From CAZWLD01 sp964634685 (lineage in GTDB: Bacteria; Bacillota_I; Bacilli_A; Acholeplasmatales; JAEDCM01), in assembly GCA_964634685.1 (NCBI GenBank), contig CAZWLD010000015.1, positions 1 through 43,014 on the forward strand: DNA of 43,014 nt, written 5' to 3'. Both the position numbers and the translations under genes were made by a program. Positions 8,074-15,904 of the stretch are shown in pieces. Within the stretch, counting starts at the first letter, position 1. The number at the start of each line of letters is the position of its first letter. The notes under the pieces are model-generated. The model was not told the DNA's origin. It saw nothing but the letters and a program-made list of their open reading frames with translations, and searched no databases.

Positions 8074-9108
8074 CTATTTTATCTTTATTCCTTTGGAATC
8101 TAAAATATTATTGTTAAAAGAATAAACCTTCTTCTTTCGATGGTAATAATCCTTAAAGGCAATTTTTAAGAGCTGCTCAAGCAAAGGAAAATCATCATCA
8201 AATAAATAATAGCTAAATGAACCCGGAATAGTATTGATTTCATTTACATAAATATTATCTCCATCAATTAAATAATCAATCCGACAAACTCCCGAGCAAT
8301 CTAAAATCTTCATTGTTTTTTTCCCAAGATCAACTATTCTTTTTTCAAGATTTTTATCGACTACTGCTTTAAGTATTCGTCCGCTATTCTTTAACAGGTA
8401 TTTATCATCATAGTCTAATAAAGGCTTCTTTTTTAAAATTTCTTCAATATTTGATACATTCTGATACTCATAATCCCCGACAAAAGCACAATTTAATTCT
8501 CTTAAATTGGGCAAATAATCCTCGATTACAACCTTCTTGTCATAGATAAAGGCTTCCTTTAAATAATCATGTAATTCTTCATCATTAAAGGCAATTTTAA
8601 TACCAATTGAGGAGCCTAAGCGCGCTGGTTTAATAATGCAGGGCAAATTAACCTTATATTCATTTAAAACAAATTCATAATCATATAATATTTGATAAGG
8701 AATAACCGGAATATCATTCTTCGCTAAAACATCCTTCATAAAGCCCTTATCTTGGCCAATTCCGGCACTGATGCTATTACTTCCAACAAAGGGAATATCA
8801 TAAAAATTGAGTAGGGAAGCCATCATCCCATCTTCACCATTTGTCCCATGCATTGCTATAATAGCCACATCCATTTTTTTCTTGTTAAAGCCTTTTTTTG
8901 TGAATTGAGCTTTAATACTTCTTTTTAAATAATCATCGTTTTTAAAATCCGAAACTGTACCCTTCTTAATATAAAGCATATCATTCCCTTTTGTAATATA
9001 AATTGGGTAAACAGTATGTTTATTCAATCTTTCAATCAATTGATAAGCAGTAATAATTGATACCTCATGCTCAACTGATTCACCACCAAAAATAACCATA
9101 ATATTCAT
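8074..9108 (-). CDS. D-alanine-D-alanine ligase family protein (ATP-grasp), divergent
   Basis: 344 aa, the usual Ddl length. Ddl landmarks are GGESVEHEVS (8-17), HGTNGEDG, the glycine-rich ARLGSSIGI and the metal-binding NEINT. The segment after it reads IPGSFSYYLF instead of the common PGFTxxS found in housekeeping Ddl proteins, so the acceptor side of the active site may differ. It is the last gene of an operon with a membrane-anchored Mur ligase (11 nt upstream) and an alpha/beta hydrolase. The product may be D-Ala-D-Ala or a related dipeptide for the neighbouring ligase. Whether this is the cell's only Ddl cannot be told here. Confidence 0.85.
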   Translation of the reverse strand: MNIMVIFGGESVEHEVSIITAYQLIERLNKHTVYPIYITKGNDMLYIKKGTVSDFKNDDYLKRSIKAQFTKKGFNKKKMDVAIIAMHGTNGEDGMMASLLNFYDIPFVGSNSISAGIGQDKGFMKDVLAKNDIPVIPYQILYDYEFVLNEYKVNLPCIIKPARLGSSIGIKIAFNDEELHDYLKEAFIYDKKVVIEDYLPNLRELNCAFVGDYEYQNVSNIEEILKKKPLLDYDDKYLLKNSGRILKAVVDKNLEKRIVDLGKKTMKILDCSGVCRIDYLIDGDNIYVNEINTIPGSFSYYLFDDDFPLLEQLLKIAFKDYYHRKKKVYSFNNNILDSKGIKIK

Positions 9109-9119
9109 AAATATCCCCC

Positions 9120-10493
9120 CTAATAATTATCTGGCCAATCATTTTCAATAAGCAAAGCCTTTCGCCCCTCAATTTTTTTATATTCCTTCATAGCTTGTCG
9201 GAAATTCTTAACAAAAATACTTTTTGGAATCTTTTGATAAAGCTTTTTATTTTTAACAATTATTTTCACATCACATAAGTTGCATTTTTCCGCTAACAAA
9301 TTTAAGCCATATTCATTATCCTTACCTAATTCTACAAAGCCGGGTGTAATAATTATCTTTTTTCCTGGCATCGATAAAAGAGTATCAATAGCATTTAATG
9401 CTCCCGTAATATTTGAATTAAAGGAGTCGTCAATAATAACCTCTTCACCATTGTCAATTATCTTAAGGCGATTAGCTACGGATTCCATATTCTCTAATGC
9501 ATAGCATATCTTTGCTGGCGGTACACCAAAAAATCTTCCTACCATAAAGCTACACAAAAGATTAGATACATTATGATAGCCATGGATTTTCGTCTTAAGA
9601 TGATATCTTTCCTCGTTACATAATATATCAAACGACAATCCATTTTGATCTTCAAAAATATTTTCAGCATAGCAATCACCATCATCACCGAAGGAATAAT
9701 ATCTTTTGGCGATATCAATTTCACTATTTACAAAATTAATATAGGTTTTATTATTTAATATTTTTATTTTTTCATTATAAATATTTTTCTTTGATTTAAA
9801 TGTTTGTAAATGTTGATTCCCAATTGATGTAATAATCGAATAATCAGGCGTAATAATATCCATTAATTCATCGATATCACCAACATGACTCGCACCCATT
9901 TCCACAATAAAAAAATCATACATATCATTTAAATCATTATTGATGACCTTACTTATTCCAAGGGGTGTATTAAAGGAGCTAGGAGTTGCCAAAACATTAT
10001 ATTCCATTTCTAAAACTTTTTTTATAAACATTTTGGTTGAGGTTTTGCCATATGACCCGGTTATACCAATAATAATTCCATTAAACCTTTTCTTTTTAGC
10101 CAAATGCAAATAACGCCTATTTATCGCCCTTTCCAACGGATAAAGCAATATACTAGCTATAAGCAAAACAAGTTCTGGAAACAATAACAAAGATAATTTA
10201 TCAAAATGAATTAAGATAGCCGCAATAATAATATTCATAGCTATCAATCTAATCATCCTTTTGGTGTAAACAACTTTTTTATGAATGTACCTTGGATATA
10301 TAGTGAGTAATGCTGATGGTATTAATAAAATCAATAAAGGCACATTTATTAAATACAAAATAACTAATCCCAATCGAAGTAAAAAGTTAATCCAATGTCT
10401 TATTTCATAATGAAAAAGCTCTTGATATTTATAACCACATAGCTGAAAAATATGAAGCTTAAAATAAATACTTAACAAAATTGGAATAATCAT
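9120..10493 (-). CDS. Membrane-anchored Mur ligase (MurF-like)
   Basis: 457 aa. The first 120 residues hold about four membrane segments (roughly 1-18, 36-65, 80-97, 100-118). They are followed by a Mur-ligase catalytic core with P-loop GITGSYGKTST (142-152), the conserved NTPLG and VEMGASHVGDI typical of MurF, the IGNQHLQTF region and DDSFNSN at the start of the C-terminal domain. The soluble N-terminal domain with which MurF binds UDP-MurNAc is absent and the membrane region takes its place. A lipid-linked substrate is therefore possible (inference). It overlaps the hydrolase gene by 4 nt (ATGA) and precedes the Ddl-like gene. Confidence 0.85.
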   Translation of the reverse strand: MIIPILLSIYFKLHIFQLCGYKYQELFHYEIRHWINFLLRLGLVILYLINVPLLILLIPSALLTIYPRYIHKKVVYTKRMIRLIAMNIIIAAILIHFDKLSLLLFPELVLLIASILLYPLERAINRRYLHLAKKKRFNGIIIGITGSYGKTSTKMFIKKVLEMEYNVLATPSSFNTPLGISKVINNDLNDMYDFFIVEMGASHVGDIDELMDIITPDYSIITSIGNQHLQTFKSKKNIYNEKIKILNNKTYINFVNSEIDIAKRYYSFGDDGDCYAENIFEDQNGLSFDILCNEERYHLKTKIHGYHNVSNLLCSFMVGRFFGVPPAKICYALENMESVANRLKIIDNGEEVIIDDSFNSNITGALNAIDTLLSMPGKKIIITPGFVELGKDNEYGLNLLAEKCNLCDVKIIVKNKKLYQKIPKSIFVKNFRQAMKEYKKIEGRKALLIENDWPDNY

Positions 10494-11218
10494 ACATCAT
10501 CACTAGATAAAAAGCTATCCAAAACTAACAAAAAATATTTTGGCTTATCTAAATAGCTAAAATGTCCTGCCTCCGGAATAACGACCAATCCTGAATTTCT
10601 TATATACTTTTCCATCACTTTCGCATCCGCAACCTTTGTAACCTCATCTCTTTCCCCAAAAATCAAAAGAGTACTACTGGATATGTTTTTCATGCAATTG
10701 ATAAGTGATTCATTAGTAACCGATATTAAAACCATCTTCATAATACTAGAAGCATTTTGATAGTCAGTTGATCCACCCTTTGGATGAAACCCAAGCTTCT
10801 TCTTTAATTTATACCAATAAATTTTCCAATAATATCTAAAGTCATGATGCTTAATTCCAGCACTATCCACTAAAACCAATTTTGAAACATCGTATTTACT
10901 GGCATATTTAATCGCAACTCTTCCCCCAAAGGAATGACCAACAATGATTGGTTTTTCATAACCCTTTTCTATTACTAAAGAATGAAGCTCTTGAGCATAA
11001 TAATCCAAATCATAATAAATAGGCTCTAAGCTTTTCCCAAATCCCGGTAAATCAACTAATACCACCCGATAATCATTAAAGTGCTTTACAAATGGCAAAA
11101 AGGTTTCATGGCTTTGGCCCCAGCCATGCAAAAAAATTAAAGGTTCTCCCTTTCCATATTCTTGATAATACAATCTATCACCGATAAAGCATATGCTTAA
11201 AAACCAAAAATATGACAA
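10490..11218 (-). CDS. Alpha/beta hydrolase
   Basis: About 242 aa. Alpha/beta-hydrolase features are the oxyanion-hole motif FLHGWGQS, the nucleophile elbow GHSFGG, an acid in FGERDEVT and the catalytic His in AGHFSYLDKP. There is no clear signal peptide. The start is uncertain: the open frame has only TTG codons upstream of the conserved part. The outermost (11218) lies inside the T tract of the diguanylate cyclase terminator; another candidate is the TTG before YYQEYGKGEP. Its stop overlaps the Mur ligase start, so it belongs to the same operon and may act on the same cell-envelope substrate. Confidence 0.85.
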   Translation of the reverse strand: MSYFWFLSICFIGDRLYYQEYGKGEPLIFLHGWGQSHETFLPFVKHFNDYRVVLVDLPGFGKSLEPIYYDLDYYAQELHSLVIEKGYEKPIIVGHSFGGRVAIKYASKYDVSKLVLVDSAGIKHHDFRYYWKIYWYKLKKKLGFHPKGGSTDYQNASSIMKMVLISVTNESLINCMKNISSSTLLIFGERDEVTKVADAKVMEKYIRNSGLVVIPEAGHFSYLDKPKYFLLVLDSFLSSDDV

Positions 11219-11221
11219 AAA

Positions 11222-11238
11222 AGGAGCGAACCGCTCCT
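11222..11238 (-). terminator. Terminator of the diguanylate cyclase gene
   Basis: AGGAGCG / CGCTCCT stem with a 3-nt loop and a T6 tract on the minus strand. It overlaps the cyclase stop codon. Some read-through into the hydrolase operon is possible because no separate promoter is obvious. Confidence 0.85.
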
Positions 11239-12544
11239 AATCAATATTATTCGAAATGTAATAAACCTTTTTATTTTCGTACATCCGCTTATCCGCAATT
11301 TTTTCTAGCTCAAAGGCTTTAATATTAGGATAGTCATCGCGCTTAGCATAGCCCACCGAAACCGAAATACCATTGATATATTCACCCTTAGAATTTTTAA
11401 ATAATTCTTGAGTTTTATTGATTAATAATTCAACCTCATTGGTAATTGCAATGACAACAAATTCATCGCCACCAGTTCGAAAGCATTTTCCCACTTCCGA
11501 AAAAACATCTGAAATTATAGAGGCCGTCACCTTAATCAATTCATCGCCCGCCGCATGACCGAGTGTATCGTTCATTCGCTTCAAGCCATTAACATCATAA
11601 ACAATGAAGCATAGATTACAATTTTCATTTAAATCAACCTTAATTAATTCAGCTTCATAAGCCCTTCTGTTATAAAGGCTAGTTAATTGATCTGTATTCG
11701 AAATACTAATTAATCGCTCCTCACGGCGCTTTTCTTCATCAATTACTTGAACTAAAAATAAAACCTTTATAACACCATTTTCATTATATTCAACTGGAAT
11801 AAAGGAGACTCTAATCCAGCTGGCATTATTCCCCAATAGTTCTTCAGAAATAGTTTTTTTAAATCCTAGTCTTTCTCTTACTGTCTTTAAATCCGTGAAG
11901 TCGAGTGCTCTTTTTTGATAATCTTCAGAGATTAAATGTGTCATCGCCGCTACCATTTGCGAGGATGCGCCATCAATATGATTAACATATTCTCGAACAA
12001 GCCATTTACTACTAATCTCGGATAACGAATCGTTTTCTAAATCAATCAAATGCATTGAATAATAAATATTCGCAAGTGATTTTAATATTTCATTTTCCTT
12101 CTTTTGAAACTGGATTTTTTCTTCTAATTGTTGAATCTTTCCATTGATAAGATTAAAGGCTCTATTAATATTAATAATACAAAAAACAACCAGTTCATTT
12201 GAGGGTGAATAATTATCATCCTTGGAAATCTCAAGCTTAACCCAAATATAAGATTCATGAAGCAATCGTCGAAAGCAAAATTCGATTTTTTGATTTGAAT
12301 CATGAAAATAGCTTCGCAAATAATCGCGATTAGTTAATTTCATAAAGTCCTCTATATCATCAAAATAAGCATTGCCATTTTTACTAAAACCATCAAACCA
12401 CTGTGAAAAATTTCCATCTTTATCATTATTCTCTCCCGTAATATCCTTAATAACATTAAAAGTATCATTGGTAAGATTAACAGATAAAAGCTTCAATAAG
12501 TTATCACCGATTCCATTAATTGCCTTTGTTTTAAAATCATTCAT
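11237..12544 (-). CDS. Diguanylate cyclase (GGDEF) with N-terminal sensory region
   Basis: 435-aa predicted c-di-GMP synthase. The C-terminal GGDEF domain (about 270-430) has an intact active site (RTGGDEFVV), the DxNxLKxxND pattern (YDVNGLKRMNDTLGH) and YNRRAYE. The N-terminal 260 residues look like two PAS-type modules separated by a helical region, with no membrane segment, so it is probably a soluble sensor-cyclase. No RxxD inhibitory site is seen just before GGDEF. ATG 12544 is chosen over TTG 12562; a GGTG lies upstream. It is a single gene bounded by terminators on both sides. Confidence 0.92.
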   Translation of the reverse strand: MNDFKTKAINGIGDNLLKLLSVNLTNDTFNVIKDITGENNDKDGNFSQWFDGFSKNGNAYFDDIEDFMKLTNRDYLRSYFHDSNQKIEFCFRRLLHESYIWVKLEISKDDNYSPSNELVVFCIININRAFNLINGKIQQLEEKIQFQKKENEILKSLANIYYSMHLIDLENDSLSEISSKWLVREYVNHIDGASSQMVAAMTHLISEDYQKRALDFTDLKTVRERLGFKKTISEELLGNNASWIRVSFIPVEYNENGVIKVLFLVQVIDEEKRREERLISISNTDQLTSLYNRRAYEAELIKVDLNENCNLCFIVYDVNGLKRMNDTLGHAAGDELIKVTASIISDVFSEVGKCFRTGGDEFVVIAITNEVELLINKTQELFKNSKGEYINGISVSVGYAKRDDYPNIKAFELEKIADKRMYENKKVYYISNNID

Positions 12545-12581
12545 AATATACACCAGCCTCAAAATCTATCAAAAAAAATAA

Positions 12582-12630
12582 AAAAGTTGGACAGAGTATT
12601 CGACTTTTTCATCCAATTTGCCCAACTTTT
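12582..12630 (-). terminator. Terminator of the degV-family gene
   Basis: AAAAGTTGG / CCAACTTTT arms enclose a long loop of about 30 nt. On the minus strand a long T-rich tract follows. The large loop is unusual for a simple terminator. Confidence 0.65.
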
Positions 12631-12634
12631 ATTA

Positions 12635-13486
12635 TCAATCTTCGTAAAAAACCCCAATTCCGATGGCATCTCCACCGACATGACAACCAACAATAGGTGT
12701 ACATGGTATTTCCATTAATCCCTCAATTCCCGCTAAACGTTTTATTTCTTCCTTCAAGAATTCCTTCAATTCCGCATTACCGGTATAAACTAAAAAGGCC
12801 TTATATTTGCGATCCTTAACCTCGGTTGTAAACTTCTCGGCAACTCGAGTCAAAGCCTTTCTTGTTGTCCTAATTTTTTCTACAGCCTCAATAACACCAG
12901 AAGGCTGAACCTGTAATAACGGCTTAATTTGGAAAACATTAGCCACAAAGCCTGAGGCTCCCGACAAACGTCCATTTTTAACTAAATATTTCAAGTTATC
13001 AACCGCAAAATAAATTGTGGTCTTCTTTCTTAATTCCTCAAAATAGGCAAAAATTTCTTCAATACTTTTTCCTTCTTCAGTTAATCTTGCGGCTTCTAAA
13101 GCATAATACCCCTCAGGAAAGCATACAGTTTTTGTATCATAAACGCAAATTTTCATTCGATCCTCAAGAATTTTCGAAACAGTTAGCAATCCATTATATG
13201 TTCCACTTAAATGTGATGATATCGTTGTGACAATGGCCTCGTCATAGCCTTCCTCAATCAAGCCCTCAAATAATTCTAATAATTCGCCTGGTGATGGTTG
13301 ACTAGTTTGAGGTATGGCGTCAGGCTCGTCCTTTAATCTTTGGAAAAACTCATCAGCCTTCATATCAACACCATCAATATATCTTTTTTCGCCAAAATAT
13401 ACGGCAAGGCGAATGATTCTTATGTCATATGGATGTTCTACATAATCAAGACATCCTGTTGATGTGTCAAGAATAATCCTCTTCAT
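12635..13486 (-). CDS. DegV-family fatty-acid-binding protein
   Basis: 283-aa DegV protein. The family binds a fatty acid; the FakB members of it present fatty acids to the kinase FakA. Conserved features are the DTSTG motif near the N-terminus, QTSQPSPGEL, ISSHLSGTYN, NLKYLVKNGRLSG and the C-terminal VGCHVGGDAIGIG. ATG 13486 has AGGAGGT (13494-13500) at 7 nt. The gene has its own promoter and terminator. No fakA neighbour is present, so it is a stand-alone DegV. Confidence 0.92.
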   Translation of the reverse strand: MKRIILDTSTGCLDYVEHPYDIRIIRLAVYFGEKRYIDGVDMKADEFFQRLKDEPDAIPQTSQPSPGELLELFEGLIEEGYDEAIVTTISSHLSGTYNGLLTVSKILEDRMKICVYDTKTVCFPEGYYALEAARLTEEGKSIEEIFAYFEELRKKTTIYFAVDNLKYLVKNGRLSGASGFVANVFQIKPLLQVQPSGVIEAVEKIRTTRKALTRVAEKFTTEVKDRKYKAFLVYTGNAELKEFLKEEIKRLAGIEGLMEIPCTPIVGCHVGGDAIGIGVFYED

Positions 13487-13514
13487 AAAAAAGACCTCCT
13501 TATTTACCCAATTA

Positions 13515-13543
13515 ATTATATCAAATAATATATTATTATGCAA
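13515..13543 (-). promoter_or_regulatory. SigA-type promoter of the degV-family gene
   Basis: The minus strand reads TTGCAT, a 17-bp spacer, then TATAAT with a TG extension. The position fits a transcript start shortly before the AGGAGGT ribosome site. Confidence 0.75.
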
Positions 13544-13554
13544 TTAATTTTTTT

Positions 13555-13574
13555 ACACAATTGTGTGCTATAAT
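13555..13574 (+). promoter_or_regulatory. Extended -10 promoter of yigZ with overlapping palindrome
   Basis: TGCTATAAT (13566-13574) is an extended -10. A perfect 12-bp palindrome ACACAATTGTGT (13555-13566) ends one base before the TATAAT spacer and could be an operator. It also lies upstream of the divergent degV promoter. Confidence 0.5.
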
Positions 13575-13591
13575 AGTTTTGGGTGAAAGCT

Positions 13592-14203
13592 ATGAAAATA
13601 ATTAAAGAATTCCATGAAGTAGAAATCATTATCGAAAAATCACGTTTTATTGCCCATGCCTATCAGGTTAATTCAATCGAGGAAGCCAGCGCAATCATTA
13701 ATGAAAATAAAAAGAAATATTGGGATGCCACTCATAATTGCCTAGCCTTTATTATTGGAAAAAACCAGGAATATATGCGATCAAGCGATGATGGTGAGCC
13801 CAGTGGCACGGCTGGTGTACCTATTTTAGAAGCAATTAAAAAGGGTGGTATCACCAATACATTAGTCATTGTGACAAGATACTTTGGTGGCATTAAGTTA
13901 GGAGCTGGTGGTCTTGTTAGGGCTTATTCAAAAGCCACCTCAACTTGCTTATCGCAGGCAAGCTATATTGAAAAAAAAGAGCTAGCCCATTATATGCTTG
14001 CTCTTAGCTATTCCGAAGCCAATAAATGCCTTGATTATATCAAAAATCAAACTCATTTTATAAATGTAAATTATGAAGCCTCCATCAATATTGAATTTGC
14101 AACATCCGATATTGATTCTTTAAAAATGAAGCTTCAAAACACTCTAAATCGCGAAATCAATCCAACTTTTATCGATATTATTACCATTGATGTTCAGGTT
14201 TGA
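13592..14203 (+). CDS. YigZ/IMPACT-family protein
   Basis: 203 aa. The N-terminal UPF0029/Impact domain (about 1-120) has KSRFIAHAY, SSDDGEPSGTAGVPIL and VTRYFGGIKLGAGGLVRAY, the family hallmarks. The C-terminal segment matches the YigZ ferredoxin-like domain. The cellular role is poorly defined; eukaryotic IMPACT relatives act on translation control. ATG 13592 is used because GGGTG precedes it by 8 nt. It converges with spoIIID and the two coding regions overlap by 10 nt at their 3' ends. Confidence 0.9.
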   Translation: MKIIKEFHEVEIIIEKSRFIAHAYQVNSIEEASAIINENKKKYWDATHNCLAFIIGKNQEYMRSSDDGEPSGTAGVPILEAIKKGGITNTLVIVTRYFGGIKLGAGGLVRAYSKATSTCLSQASYIEKKELAHYMLALSYSEANKCLDYIKNQTHFINVNYEASINIEFATSDIDSLKMKLQNTLNREINPTFIDIITIDVQV

Positions 14204-14457
14204 TTTTTCTTTAATTCAATATACTTAAGCTTTGTAGATAGTCCGCCTCTTATATGACGGACTGTTTTATTATAATCTAACAAATCCTTTACCTCCTCAT
14301 ATAACGCAAAATCAATATATGGCAACCTTTCAGTCAAATCCTTATGAACTGTACTTTTTGAACAACCAACGATTTTTGCGACCTCACGAACAGTAATTTT
14401 TTCTTTTAATATAATCTCTGCCATTTCAATACAACGTTCATTAATTAAAATACTCAT
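14194..14457 (-). CDS. spoIIID: SpoIIID, mother-cell sporulation regulator
   Basis: 87-aa helix-turn-helix protein, close to the 93 aa of B. subtilis SpoIIID. Diagnostic segments are KITVREVAKIVGCSKSTVHKDLTERLP and LLDYNKTVRHIRGGLSTKLKY. In Bacillus it modulates many SigE genes in the mother cell during engulfment. GAGG sits 7 nt before ATG 14457, and a SigE-like promoter lies just upstream. In related genomes spoIIQ sits next to spoIIID; here the two are separated by the 4.1-kb defence cassette. Confidence 0.95.
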   Translation of the reverse strand: MSILINERCIEMAEIILKEKITVREVAKIVGCSKSTVHKDLTERLPYIDFALYEEVKDLLDYNKTVRHIRGGLSTKLKYIELKKNQT

Positions 14458-14473
14458 CTAATCGCCTCATTAA

Positions 14474-14502
14474 ATTATATGCGTATTTTACCTATTTTAT
14501 AC
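14474..14502 (-). promoter_or_regulatory. SigE-like promoter of spoIIID
   Basis: The minus strand has GTATAAA (14496-14502), a 14-bp spacer, then CATATAAT (14474-14481). This is close to the SigE consensus (about KMATATT, 14 bp, CATACAnT). SpoIIID is SigE-dependent in B. subtilis, which supports the call. Confidence 0.55.
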
Positions 14503-14512
14503 AAAAAATACC

Positions 14513-14571
14513 ATAAAGAAAAAAATCTATCTTCCATTATAAAGAAAATAGATTTCCAATTATTATTTATT
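14513..14571. repeat. 59-bp direct repeat, copy 1 (spoIIID side)
   Basis: Identical over 59 bp to 18638-18696. It contains the last two codons and stop of spoIIQ plus the spoIIQ terminator hairpin (AAATCTAT / ATAGATTT, here at 14523-14555), but no spoIIQ gene is attached on this side. With copy 2 it brackets the RloA/RloB cassette. Confidence 0.93.
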
Positions 14572-14595
14572 GAATTAGACTGTAAAAAAACTTTC

Positions 14596-15293
14596 TTAAC
14601 TAATAAATTTTTTCTTTATTTCCTCAGGTAAATACTTTGCCAATTCCAAAACCAACTCGTATACCTTCGTTCCTGGAGCGATATCTGATGGAGTTTTGCC
14701 CTCTCCATCCTTAATAATCCTCTTTGCGTACCGAATTGCAAGCTTAGGATTACCATACTTGAGCAGAATATCATAGATATTATTCATATTCTTCTGATAT
14801 TTCCCAATCGACAGTTCCTTAAACTTAGCATTCAAAAATGAAATATATTCTTCCCTATGATTATTTGTTGTGTAATACGCGAAGTGCAACAAAAACCAAT
14901 ACTCTATACACTCATTACTCCATGCGGTATGATACTGCAAGTCTGGATTTTCTTTATTCAGTCTTTCAGCGCGCTCGACAACACCATTAAAATGATCTGG
15001 AGGAAAACTATCTTTATCATAAACGCACCATATTTGCCCCTTTTTAATTTTTTTCTTCTTTACATAATTTTCTGCATTTCCAATCACTCGCATAGTTTCG
15101 GCTTGACACGGCTCAATCTCTATTAAAATCATATCCTTATAGACCGGATTTTCCTCAATCTGTTTTTTAAAGGCAGCAAAATATAATGGCTCTGTCTGTT
15201 GTCCCTCGCTGAAGATATAATACCTATATTGCTTCATTTCCAAGTATTCTTGGCGACGTTTCTTTTTCCACTTTTCTATTCCCGCTTTTTTAG
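14596..15293 (-). pseudogene. rloB: rloB (AbiLii-like), start codon removed by the IS605 element
   Basis: The frame encodes an RloB-family protein, proposed to be a TOPRIM-like nuclease partner of RloA. Visible motifs are YYIFSEGQQTEPLYF (EGxxTEP), IWCVYDKDSF (DxD) and WSNECIEYWFLLHF. The open frame continues upstream of the TTG at 15243 through KKAGIEKWKKKRRQEYLEMKQ, a basic N-terminus usual for the family, up to base 15293. There it meets the insertion sequence without an ATG. Joining 15293 to 17240 restores ATG GCT AAA and a 233-aa protein. As it stands there is no in-frame ATG before 15237, no promoter and no good ribosome site. It is probably silent rather than degraded, because the body is intact. 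Confidence 0.85.
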
Positions 15294-15304
15294 GACAATC
15301 AAGT

Positions 15305-15329
15305 GGGAATCACAGGGTTTTCTATTTCC
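15305..15329. other. Left-end subterminal hairpin of the IS605 element
   Basis: GGGAAT / ATTTCC stem (one G-T wobble) with a 13-nt loop, about 11 nt from the inferred left tip. Y1 transposases recognise such imperfect subterminal hairpins. Confidence 0.5.
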
Positions 15330-15489
15330 GAGATGAAAGCAAACCAACAAACTATAATTTTGATAAAAAACATAGATTATGAATTTGTAATTTATGTTTT
15401 TTTTATGTATTTTATAAAACTATATGTTTTAATAAAAATGGCTATATCTCTTGATTTTTTCTTCATTTTATGATATACTATATGTAGGT

Positions 15490-15903
15490 ATGAAAGATAA
15501 TTTAATTCACGCTCGAACCTGCGTCTATAATGTTAATTATCATATCGTTTGGTCAACTAAATGTCGAAGAAAGGTTCTTAATTCTATTATTGAATCAAGG
15601 CTTAAGGAAATTCTTACACTAGTTTCCTTGGAGAAAGGATTCATCATTCATGAAATGGAGGTAGGTGAGCTTGATCACATTCATTTATTTGTGTCTGCTC
15701 ATCCTAAAATATCAATTTCCTATATTGTGAAAATGATGAAGGGAATTTCTGGAAGATTATTAATGAAGGAATTTCCAGAAATCCAAAAATATTTGTGGAA
15801 GGGAGAATTATGGAATCCTTCTTACTATGTTGAAACCATTGGCAGTGTATCCGAAGAAAACATTAAAAGATACATAAAAAACCAAGAGAAAGGAGAAAAA
15901 TAA
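15490..15903 (+). CDS. tnpA: IS200/IS605 transposase TnpA (Y1, HUH family)
   Basis: 137-aa single-strand DNA transposase. The HUH motif is HIH (63-65, in ELDHIHLFVS), and the catalytic Tyr is Y128 in IKRYIKNQ. The family patterns NYHIVWSTKCRRKVL and WNPSYYVETIGSVS are present, so the enzyme looks intact. ATG 15490 is chosen because the family starts close to the HARTCVYNVNYHIVW segment; the ribosome site is weak. TnpA excises the element as a single-strand circle and reseals the donor strand exactly. tnpB starts one base after its stop. Confidence 0.93.
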   Translation: MKDNLIHARTCVYNVNYHIVWSTKCRRKVLNSIIESRLKEILTLVSLEKGFIIHEMEVGELDHIHLFVSAHPKISISYIVKMMKGISGRLLMKEFPEIQKYLWKGELWNPSYYVETIGSVSEENIKRYIKNQEKGEK

Positions 15904-15904
15904 A

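Noticed and set aside
11480..11510. c-di-GMP inhibitory (RxxD) site before GGDEF of the diguanylate cyclase
   Set aside because: The residues before RTGGDEF (SEVGKCF) contain no RxxD.
15235..15243. TTG (15243) or ATG (15237) as the true rloB start
   Set aside because: The open frame continues upstream with a basic N-terminus typical of RloB, and neither codon has a good ribosome site. They could only give a truncated protein.
15365..15402. Long A+T-rich hairpin (AAAAAACATA / TATGTTTTTT) next to TTGAT, considered as the left boundary of the IS605 element
   Set aside because: A boundary here does not restore rloB: the rloA frame would run on 33 codons and rloB would still lack an ATG. The 15293/17240 junction restores both genes. 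The hairpin is internal, perhaps a transcription barrier before tnpA.
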